64,000 nucleotides of DNA. Source: Corella eumyota (lineage: Eukaryota; Chordata; Ascidiacea; Phlebobranchia; Corellidae). Within the stretch, counting starts at the first letter, position 1. Every line of letters begins with the position of its first letter. Positions 48,221 through 58,800 of this stretch are shown one piece after another. Made by a program: the position numbers and the translations under genes. Location: contig OY720102.1 of NCBI GenBank assembly GCA_963082875.1, forward strand, positions 3,906,001-3,970,000, written 5' to 3'. The notes under the pieces are model-generated. The model ran no database searches, was not told the origin of the DNA, and saw only the letters and a program-made list of their open reading frames with translations.

Positions 48221-48963
48221 TTCGTATAATATATTAAAGCATACTGTATATACCAGACAACATAGACAGTAACAAACACCAAAATAGACGTTCACACAAA
48301 AATTGCTTTATATTGCTAAAAAAAATATTATTAAAAAAATGTTTTTAACATAAGTATTACAACTTTTTGGATAGTTTTTTTATGAGTCACCAAGTGTACT
48401 AAAACACAACTCTGGGTAACAGCATACAAAACACGTTTAAGGTATTAATTCAGCAAATAACACCCTAACTACAAACAAACTCTGCACATACTGCTGTAAC
48501 AATATAGACAGATTAGGCATACTTTCCATTGGTTTAAAGTTGAGGTTAACGCAAAAACAATTAACTAAAAATCATACCTTATAATTCCCTGATAAGCTTT
48601 TCTTCTATACTTGAACTGGTTTATACTTAATTAAATTTAAAAATATATAAAAAAAACGTTATTCTTGCTTTTCTGTATGTGAACACTTTAACTTGGTTAC
48701 AATTTCAAGGGGGAACCCCCTGATATTATGAACCAGTGTGAACTGAAAAATTTTGATTAGTTTATCCCCAAAACTGTTTAAAATTAATACAATTTTAAAC
48801 TAGTTTGGATAGAGTAAAACTGTTCAATATCCTTATATAAACTTATCGCTAAAGTTGTAACTCTCTGTATGTAATTAGTTGGAAATTGTTATTAAATAAA
48901 GATCAATACAGTTTAATTACAAATATGATGCAAAGCGCAATGACGTTGCTAAAATTTATATAA
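48221..48963. other. Intergenic, no gene seen
   Basis: AT-rich spacer between the start of the 198-aa gene and the IVD stop, holding the IVD 3' UTR and the downstream promoter. No repeat or open frame is supported. Confidence 0.45.
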
Positions 48964-51900
48964 TTATTTAAACATTTCATTAAAAGATCTTCCAATAAGC
49001 CATCTTCTTACTTCACTTGTTCCGGCTCCAATTTCATATAATTTTGCATCGCGAAGATATCGTCCAGTTGGGTAGTCATTAATATACCCATTTCCACCTT
49101 AACAATCATCATTTTATTATATTTGTTATAAACAAAACATTATAATTAAAAACCAAATAATTTGGGCATTTAATCAGCAAATTTTAAAAGAAAATGAACC
49201 ACTTTTTTAATTGTAACTATTTACCTAGGCATTGAATTCCATCTAGTGCAACTTGTGTAGCATTTTCAGCAGCATACAAGATAACCCCGGCACAATCCCG
49301 GTTATTGAAATGACCTTTATCGCAAGCTCTTGCCACACTGTACATGTAACATCGGCAAGCACTTAATCGAGTATACATGTCAGCCATTTTACCCTGCATC
49401 AACTGCAAAAAAAAAACTTTCAAAATACATTTCAAGATTTTTCTACAAATATTAGGCAACAAATTAAACTATCAAAAAAATTGAACAAAATATAAAAACA
49501 ATAAAAATTTTATGGTAAAAGCCCCTAAAAAATACAAATCATTACCTGAAACTCTCCTATGCTTTTTCCAAACTGTTTTCTTTCATGAACGTATGGGAAA
49601 GCTGTGTCGAGTACAGATTGCATTATTCTGCAATATAAATAAGAACATATAAACATTGTAATCTAGATTAACACTAATTTTAGGTTTATAACATTTTGGC
49701 AATGACTAACTTGAGGCAGGTAAATGGTGAAAATTGATAGTTTTACTAATTAGACTATTGCCACCATAATAAAGAAATTATAATAGAGTGCAGTGTTTCA
49801 TTTAATTTTAAATTAAATATACAACAATATTGTTACTACAATAAAAAAGGGCCTAACTACAAGGTTACTTCAAAATATAACACCTTTACCGCCATAAAAC
49901 ACAAATCAATGCGTTTTTAATTAAATTACAATTAAACAAAACCATTTTAAAGCTGAATCAAACTTAAATTACCCTATTGGACCCGCAGATAACACAAGTC
50001 TCTCCAGGTCTAAACCACTCATCAGAACATAAACACCTTTGTTCAGTGATCCGAGAGTATTTTTAGCTAATCAAAAATGGCATGCAAATTAGTGAAAATT
50101 TTTCGGGGTAATTAGTGCTAAGGCTTCCCATAGTGACAAAATAGTTTTGTGTAGGCTAAATGAAACACTGCACACTTATACACATCGCGGAAAGATAATT
50201 ACAGTGAAGGTGGGGCAAAAATTGGGGTGTTGCTTAAAAATTATAAGAATTTGTTTAAAAAATTAAATCAAAATGTGGTTTCCCTACCCTACTGGTCCTG
50301 CAGTGGCACCAAGCCTTTCTAAGTCTAAGCCAGTCATTAGCACATAAACACCTTTATTTTCTGGCCCCAGCACATTAAACGCTAAACATTAATCAATATT
50401 ATATATTCCAAATAATTTTAAAAGCGCCACATAATGAATTAAAGGAATATTATGGACACAAACCTAGTGCCTAAGTATTAAAAAGCGATCATACAACTCA
50501 TTACCTTTTGGCAAAACAAATGTAAACAATCTTAATTTATATTTAAAACAAAACATGACAAACCTGGCACTTTGCAATCCTCAAAAACTAATTCACTTGT
50601 ATTCGAACCCCTCATTCCTAACTTATCAAGCTTAGGTGCATTAGAGAATCCTTCCATTCCTCTCTCAATTAAGAAAGCTGTGATTCCTTGGGACTCTGCA
50701 CTTAAGTCTGTCTTTGCATAAACTACAAGGGTATCAGCATCTGGTCCATTTGTGATCCAAAATTTACTCCCATTTAAGATATAGTAGTCACCTTAAAAAT
50801 TCATATTTTTAACTATGTATACCATTACAATTAAAAATACTAAAAAAAACATGCAAAAATAATTGCTTTATTTAGTTCAGTCAATAGTTAACCTAATTAC
50901 ATATTTAATATCTTATTGTCAAAACTGCAAACCCATTGTAGAGAATAATTTTGGTTTATAACATAAACACTTTTTTTTTAAATATTTTTTACCCTTTTTT
51001 TCTGCTTTAAGTTTCATTGAAACAACATCGGAACCCGAACCAGTTTCACTCATGGCTAAAGCACCAACATGCTCACCCGATATTAACTAACAACAAAGTT
51101 ATTAATAAAAAAAATTTGCACACTACTATATTACTTCACACGAGATATAGGCCTATTAAAAAAATAAGAATGATGAAATATATTTTAAAACAACTTTTTT
51201 AAAAATATTACCTTAGGAAGATATTTAGTTTTTTGTTCATCATTTGCATGTCTTACAAGCTGATTAACACATAGATTTGAATGTGCTCCATAACTCAGTG
51301 CAACACCTGCACTAACTCTTGACATTTCCTCCATTACAATACAATGCTCAAATATGCCAAGACCAGTCCCACCATCAGATTCTGTAATACAAATTTAAAA
51401 ATACAAGATCTATTTTTATTTTTTTGCCAACAGAAAAAAAAAATATTTTGCACTAAAATTTTGTTATACAAACATTTTGAAAATGATTTTGAAAATATTT
51501 TATTTAATTTAGTAGTACTGCAATAGATGATTGAAAAACCACATCATCAAAATAAAAATTTTTCTACCTGGAGCTGTAATTCCAAGTAAACCCATGTTAC
51601 CCAATTTTCTCCAATAATCCCTCATTTGTGGAAAGGAATTGGATTTGTCAATTTCATCTGCAAATGGTGCCAATTCCTCTGCAAGAAATTTTTTGATGCT
51701 TTGTCGTAACTGCAATGAGAGTATGCTTTAATAAAAATGAACTTTAACGTATAAATACAAAACAATAATGTATATATATCTGGTAATTTAGATAAAGTTA
51801 TAAAAACTAAACCATCTGAAATAATATGATAGTCGTCCAGTCTGGAAAGTAGGGCAACGTGCACGCACGAGATTTTTTTCATTAAAAAAAATGCACGCCT

Positions 51901-52239
51901 GGAATTAGCGTTTTGCGCGCCTGGTTTCTTAAAAAAATGTTCACGCGCAGTACTGACGCCTAAAACACGCTAACATAAATCACGCGTGCACGCCTAGACC
52001 GGAAATTTTGGTACGCGTGCACGCGCGATCACGCATTTTTTTACGCTTGCACGCACGAGATTTCCAGACTGGATAGTCGTTACCTGTTTTTGATCTTCTG
52101 TAAATCCCAATAAATCATCGTCTATTGGCACAGAGGTGCTGTATGATTTACATGTTGATGCTGCTGATTTAAAATTGGGTTTGTTTTGCCTTATGTTGCG
52201 ACAACATATACGTGATATTCCAGAAAAAAGACGAGACAT
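48964..52239 (-). CDS. IVD: Isovaleryl-CoA dehydrogenase, mitochondrial, with alternative exon pair
   Basis: Exons 52239-52084, 51709-51568, 51381-51212, 51086-50993, 50791-50564, then either 50381-50288 or 50066-49973, then 49627-49546, 49402-49225, 49097-48964. With one of the two 94-nt exons the protein is 425 aa (human IVD 423-426). A basic, Ser-rich N-terminus ([20 protein letters not shown]) fits mitochondrial import. Family motifs: [42 protein letters not shown] (the Glu equivalent to the IVD catalytic base), [38 protein letters not shown] and [17 protein letters not shown]. The enzyme oxidises isovaleryl-CoA to 3-methylcrotonyl-CoA with FAD in leucine breakdown, passing electrons to ETF. 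Intron 1 carries a hAT-like MITE. Confidence 0.96.
49973..50066 (-). other. IVD: IVD alternative exon B
   Basis: 94-nt exon, phase 1 in and phase 2 out, encoding [20 protein letters not shown] then [11 protein letters not shown] acceptor and GTAATT donor are present. This version is the closer one to human IVD over RLVLAGGP. It has the same length and phase as 50288-50381. Confidence 0.9.
50288..50381 (-). other. IVD: IVD alternative exon A
   Basis: 94-nt exon, phase 1 in and phase 2 out, encoding [20 protein letters not shown] then [14 protein letters not shown] acceptor and GTAGGG donor are present. Its first half ([12 protein letters not shown]) is closer to human IVD, while its second half diverges from the family after GLDLER. 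Confidence 0.9.
51837..52072. mobile_element. hAT-like MITE in IVD intron 1
   Basis: A 236-bp element with perfect 12-bp terminal inverted repeats CCAGTCTGGAAA...TTTCCAGACTGG and an exact 8-bp target duplication ATAGTCGT (51829-51836 and 52073-52080). An 8-bp duplication is typical of the hAT superfamily. The interior is unusual for this genome: repeated GCACGC/CACGCGTGCACGC strings, with GTGCACGCACGAGATTT near the left end and TTGCACGCACGAGATTT near the right. There is no coding capacity. The right duplication ends 3 bp from the exon-1 splice donor. Confidence 0.93.
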
Positions 52240-52891
52240 GATTTATGAATATGATGAAACAACTGGTCTTTTCAATTGCCACTCCCAATTCCAACTGACT
52301 GGTGAATGATGGGGCACTATGATTAATACTGTCAACTACTAAAAAACTACTCGGGGTGTTTTTAAGACCTTGTCAGGACGTTCTAAGTAATACTTGCCCT
52401 GTTTTGTTTGTTAGGCCAGTCTTCCCAGAGCAAAAATAAAATTAGGAGCAAATTCAGGGTAGACACTTTTTTCGTAAAACTTTTTTTTCGTGAAAAAAAC
52501 TTTTTAAATATGTTTTTCTCTTGAAATATAATTCTTATTAAACCTAAAATAGGTGATTTATATGGTTAAACGTAAAAAAGTTTTTTTATCATGTTTTTAA
52601 AACGCTAAGTTTTTAATATAAAAGCAATTTCTATAACGCATGCAAACAAAACTGTAAAGTAAAACAAAACTTGAACTGCGGTACAAATAAACTTATTGTT
52701 ATACCAAGACACACAATACATGATTTTTACTCATTGCATAGATACTACGAAACAAATATGCTTCTAATCTATAAACACAGTCAATAAATAAAAAAGTAAT
52801 AGTTTAGTGTACAACGCGTTTGCTAAACTCTTTATAAAACGCCTACGTCATCAGCCAGCTTTGCTTCTGACAACAACAAACAAAAAGTGAA
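52240..52891. other. IVD upstream region and fucosyltransferase 3' flank
   Basis: 652 bp between the IVD start codon and the fucosyltransferase stop, both genes on the minus strand. The fucosyltransferase 3' UTR and the IVD promoter must share it. No repeat or motif stands out. Confidence 0.45.
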
Positions 52892-54914
52892 TTACTCTAA
52901 ACATTCATTTTTGTTTTCAAAGTCGTACCACCATTTCTCTAACGAAGGCACATTGGAATACCCTTTTTTAGACCGAAGTCTATTGCACAGGGCACAATAC
53001 CCGTATAGTTGTGTTGTTGTTGAATCGTGATTGTCCGATTTGGGAGATAAAGAGTTAGGTGACCTCACCAAAATGTCTCTCCAATCAAAATATTTTAAAT
53101 AAGCCTCTGTATTATTGTTGAGATTGTGAAGATATGCAGCTAATTTAGCAGGAGTTTCAAAATCCTCCGCAAAGATAAATGAATTCGGAGGGGCCAGCTC
53201 AATAATATCTTTTTTAGTTGGACCCCATACAACTGGAACAACGCCACTGTAATTTAAATCGTTACGTCATCATTGCTTAAGTAAATTCGTATTATTACAC
53301 TTTTAAATGCGCTTGCCTGTAAATGGCGTTAACCCAAAACTTTTCGGTAACGTAGTCCCGGCAATGTAAGGTATTTTCAAAAGCAAAATAAAACTTGTAT
53401 TTTCTTAACACTTCAAAGGATTCTTTTGTTTTGTATTTTGGAATATGATTTTCTGGAAAGCATTTTCCAAAGCGGTCAACTTCAAGCCCCGCCTTAAATT
53501 TAAAGACATTTTTATTATTATTTTATATTACTGTTGCGTACTTTTATACCTTAGAAAGCTTACTTTAATTACGTCTTCCACATAATTATATCTATAAGTT
53601 GACCCTTTGTCATTTTTGCAATGACTGACAATCCAAATAGCAACTTTACTTTTTTCGTTTACTAGATTTGTTATGTTTTTGTCAAGAACAGCAATTTTTG
53701 GTGGATATTCGTTCACGTTTTTAAAGTAGGGGATAAAAATGTCGGAATTTCTCCTAAAACAAGAAAAATACAAGTCAAACCGATATTAACAGGTTTTTGT
53801 CGTAAATAAATACTTTAAAAGCTTGTAAATCTATGTAAACAGAAAGTTCTGTTTAACAAATCAATAATACCTGTGTGTCATGGTAGCATTGAAATAATGG
53901 TCTTCAAAAAACAAACCGAGGTTAAACTTTTTTTTAATATTTCTTGGCGATTCTTTACACAACCAAACATAAACTTGTTCTCGCGTTCTGAAATCAATAA
54001 AAATAATCACATTTAATATTTAATTTTTTTAAATCTCTTAAAAAAACAAGAAAAAAAGCATCAAACATGATGTTGTCTAGATTCGAACCTCGTATCTTTG
54101 AGAGGAAGAATGCCAGTATTTCGATAATGAATGACGATTGCATCACTTTGCGTCATTAAAGATCGATCTTCAGTTATTTCGCAATTTCCACATCTCTTAT
54201 CCAACCAACTTGGATGTGACACAGTCGAAGGGATATTCCACAATAATATAAGTTTTCGTGATATATATCTTAACACAAAGTATAATATCCTTTAATTAAT
54301 ATAATCTCATCACCTAGACGAGTTTGTTTGCTATTACAACAAGTACCCACTTAAGAAATATAACGTCATGTGCGATACGATATTTTTTACCCTGGGGATT
54401 GTCAAGATAATAAGACAGTTGAAGCAATCAGATAAATTATTTTTTACGCATGCTATCTAAAATACATTTAAAATATACTCACAAATTTGTCGTGGATTTA
54501 AATTTCGTAGTGGTTAGAGTTTTCCTTTCTACTGTTGAATGAAAGTTAATTGTTAAATTGTAAGTTACATTTAAACAAAGTGTAACATTAATATATTAAG
54601 GCCCTTGACTTAGTGCTTTTGAATTACAATTAAATCTTCGTTACAACCAACCTTTTTGTACTGCTTTGTACAAATTATCTGGACCATATTTGCAATAGTA
54701 CAGAAATCCAAAAACAACCAAGACAATAATCGACTTTAGAACTCTGTTTGCAGCCCACCTGACATAAAACATTTATATGACACCATTTTCAAAGATGTAC
54801 TAAACGTAGTAAACCTTACATGCTCAACAAATTTAAAACAGATACTTACTTTGGTAAAATACATTTCAGTCCCACATGTTTAAACTTTCCAAAGTTACCT
54901 GACCTTGTTGACAT
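52892..54914 (-). CDS. Alpha-1,3-fucosyltransferase-like enzyme (GT10 family)
   Basis: Eight exons in phase: 54914-54850, 54758-54652, 54531-54483, 54268-54089, 53987-53871, 53753-53564, 53492-53317, 53246-52892; 412 aa. Type II topology: a ~26-residue cytosolic tail, a membrane anchor VLKSIIVLVVFGFLYYC (~27-43), a short stem, then the luminal domain. GT10 features are KLILLWNIPST, the acceptor-side DAIVIHYRNTG, REQVYVWLCKESP, VAIWIVSHCKN and the signature YKFYFAFENTLHCRDYVTEK with GVVPVVWGP after it. Two sequons occur in the luminal part. Family members transfer fucose from GDP-fucose to N-acetylglucosamine in alpha-1,3 (or 1,4) linkage in the Golgi, as in Lewis-type antigens. Acceptor preference cannot be read from sequence. 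The seventh intron starts with GC in place of GT. Confidence 0.92.
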
Positions 54915-55832
54915 ATTAAAAGTTGATAAACTACTACATAGATATAGTTTTTAATTAGTTATTGTTATTCTGTTAAAGAAACCGAAGTTTATAGATCAAG
55001 TTAAATGATATGAATACCACAATATACTTAACCTACCTTTTCAAAAAGTAGCATACCAATAATTGGTATTGTTATTATAGATCACTGTTACAAAATGCTG
55101 GTATATATGTAAGAACAGTTACTTCTGTAAAAGAAAAACTAGAAAGAATTGTAAATATGCCCGAGGCTTAAATTAACTACGCTTTCTAATGCTGCACGTG
55201 CACGTGTAAAATTATATTAATTCTGTTTGGCAACATGTCTATTAAAACAATGTCTAGTGGTTAATATTTGCTTATTGTTAACCTACAAAAGATCTAGGTC
55301 GATTGTAAAAGTCTACGATTTATTTACTGCCAACATATGACACAAACAGCAGCTGTTCTGACTTTATATTGTCAATGCAAAGTATAAAGCACAACTGCAA
55401 ATGTTCTTTCCTTCCTTTGATTCACCGCGCACTGTTAATAATAGAAGTAAAATAACTAAAACGCCTGAATAAATTTACGACCTTTACCAACCTACGGGCT
55501 AAAACAAACTTGCTTAAATAGCAAAATGCCTGATTTAAACGCTAAACCTTTAAGCGTAGAATTAAATTTGTACCTATTGGCCTTAATGTGTTCGTTTCAA
55601 AGTTTTTTTTGGCGATGATGTAACATCTTGTTACACCAACCAACACTTTACAAAAATTAATTGAATGCCAATAAACATACAAATAAACTACGACATGTAT
55701 TTAACTTAAACAATTATAAACACTAAACAAAACGATTACTACAAAAGGATATAACTTATATGGCGCGTTTGTAAACTTAAACCATACCCTAGATAATTAG
55801 ATTTAAGACTACGTTCTCTTATTGAAGATCAA
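54915..55832. other. Intergenic, no gene seen
   Basis: AT-rich gap holding the fucosyltransferase promoter and the 3' UTR of the adhesion GPCR. A GCACGTGCACGTG string near 55193-55205 gives two overlapping E-box (CACGTG) cores. Nothing else is supported. Confidence 0.45.
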
Positions 55833-58800
55833 TTAAGAGGATTCTTTTTCTTCTTTTAATTCCTCCAATTCGTCGTCTTCTTTTAATTCCTTCGATTCGT
55901 CGTCGTCTTCTTTTATCGATTCCTCTTCAGGATTTACTGGTACTCGGTCTGTTTTGGGCTTTTTTTTAACCCATGGACAACATTTAGGAATCCAACCGTT
56001 TCGAATTTTTCTCGACCATAAGCAGCAAATGTAAAATACGCCAAGACCCTACGATCAATACCATTACCAGTAAAATATTTAAATACCCAAATACATATAA
56101 AAATACTTTACATCGTGCATTTTTGATTTAATGATATGACAAGCTTAAGATTTTAAGAAACTGTGCGAGACGTTGGACTATATGTTAGGCAAAAATAAAA
56201 AAATAGCATCAAACTTTCAAAAAGGGCTCGTAAAACCCGTACCAAAGTCTACTGAAATGATCTTGGCTTAAAATTATAAGTTTCATAACTTGAAATGTAA
56301 AGCATACTTACCAATATAAAAGATAAAATCATGAAAAGGACACTAGTGGTGTTTCTATTTCCGGGTCGTTCTGATAGCAGGAACAAATAAGCCAGCAGCC
56401 AAGTAAACACAATCAGGACGATCAAAAATACCGCCAGTACTTCCTGGTGATCTAAGAACTTCTTTTTGCTAACCGTTACTCGTTTCTACAAAAAAATTCA
56501 ATATTTCTTAACAATTTGCATAAAAAACAATAGCCAGTTATTATCACTTCTCGGCAACGCCATAAGATCGTGGGTTTAATCCCCACTGCTCCCATGCTGT
56601 AGCGCCCTTATGTAATGCGCTACAAACGGTATGAACTTTTGCTGAGCCAGCACATAATCAGCAGCATAATAACCGGGCAATTATAATCTATAAGATCCCA
56701 AACTGCTAAAGGCAACTCGAGACTGGATTGGAGTAACTAATGTTATTTTATGTTTAGGTCGCGCAATCGACTTTCCCACATCGAGGATAAAGATATATAT
56801 ACAAAAAAAAAACTTTAACAATATTTAAAGACTGCAATGGCAGTTTAAGACTTAGTCAGGTGTTTATAAGCTGCAAAGGTGGAATTTTACAGTGATAATT
56901 AAATACAGAAATTAGAAGCGTATTAGTTTTAAATTAACTTACTGGTGGCGAGTTACATAACAGCACAAAGGTGAATATAATAGCTAACAACACCATTATT
57001 CCAACGGGTAGGAGAAGGCCGAAATAAAATGAATTTCCTTGTACCCAACATGCTTGTCCCATTCGATACGCTGTTCTCACTAAAAAAATATTTAATTTTA
57101 AGTATCAGGAATATAAAACAATTTAACTACCCTTTTTTATTCATTGCTCTTAATACACAAATTACTGTTGGCTTCCTTATGCAAAATAAATTTAAATATT
57201 TACCCATTGTTGAACTTGGTGGATCGATATGATAAAGAGTTATAAGAGCATCGAACAAAACTATAATAAGGGGAACGCCAACTGCAAAGACAGCAGCCAG
57301 TATGTACGAGAACTTGTTTTCTTTCTACACCGAACAAAAAATAATTTTTTTTTAAAAATCCATTTAAAAATTAAAATTAAAATGTGTCAAATATATATTA
57401 CCTTAAGCCAAACTGAATAAAGTTGGTACATAAACACACTCATCCAGCACCACGAGCTCAAATAGAAGAATTGTAATAACGCAGCAACCACGTTACAATT
57501 CGAGTTGTTTACCTTACCTACGCCAACTAGAAACGTGATTGTCATAATAATTAGGCAAAGATATATGCACACCAGAGCCGGAGTTGTTTCCCGACTTCGG
57601 AAAAATCTAAATCGAACAATTGTAATGCTCGTAACGCAATATTTTCAGAGTAAAGTCTAAGTTGTTTTTAAATAATGGAACAATATATAATGTTTGTCCA
57701 ATAAAAGAACTTCATACTAAAATAAACTGCTTTTTTGTGGAAATTCTAAAGAAACACACGAGCAAACATTCGTTGCAACTACCAAACGACATCTAGTTTA
57801 AAATAATAGTAAATACTTACGGGAACAAAATATAAATAATACAAGTCAGCATCAGAAGAAGAACCATGAATATTCCACCAACATAAATAACAGGGGGCAG
57901 TTTCAGATCTGGATAATTCTTCGAATGGAACTAAAAGAATTATAAAAAATGTAATAAATAGTTTAATTTGACTGTTCCAAACTTCTATATCACCTTAATA
58001 TAACTTATAAGTCAGTAGGCTAATTTATACATACATACAGTTTATCGTTAATTACTATATAAACTGGCGTTTTTTTAATTATAATTACAAATTAAACTGA
58101 ACAAAAATGTCAATACATAGTAAATACTGCTTAACATAAATTTACCTCGATTAACGTGAAGATTCCAAATTCCTTACAATTGCAGGAAGGTGGGTTCGAA
58201 GCCACCAACGTACAAGCGTCAAACAACCATATTCCATAATCCTCGTCCCAATTCGCACATCTTTGTGTTGTATAAATTGTCTAAAAAACATTATATATTT
58301 TTGACAAATAAATCTGATTTTATATAAAGTTTTTTCAGGATTAAACTTTACACAAACTCGGCATAAATGCCCTCCCCCACTGTCCTTAAAACTACAAATT
58401 AAGGTATTGTAACGTATCTTAACGTCACGTGGGTTCTTATCTTAATTTTGTGTGCGGGCAACATGGTGTAAGTCTTGTAACCTTGCTTTTTACTTGTGGT
58501 CTATAATTAAGTTGTTTACCTTCTCTTTTTAAGTTAGTTAAGTATTTGATTTGACTGTGGAGTTTTGGACTGGATTATTACCTATTTTATTATTTAATTC
58601 TTTTTATTATATATGTAACGTGATGATTCTATTTGAATAAGATTACAACTTTTTAAAACCGATTAAACAAATTAAACCAAGTACAATATATAAACAAACA
58701 TTTAAAAACTACCTCTTCCTCGGTTTCTTGTAGTGCAGGTGGAAGGTTCCATTTATAAGTAATAGTAATTGGATTTGTTAAAGGTTCAGTATATTCTGGT

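Noticed and set aside
48221-48295. N-terminal extension of the 198-aa protein
   Set aside because: It would need a GTG start and adds an unrelated hydrophobic stretch; the ATG at 48220 suffices.
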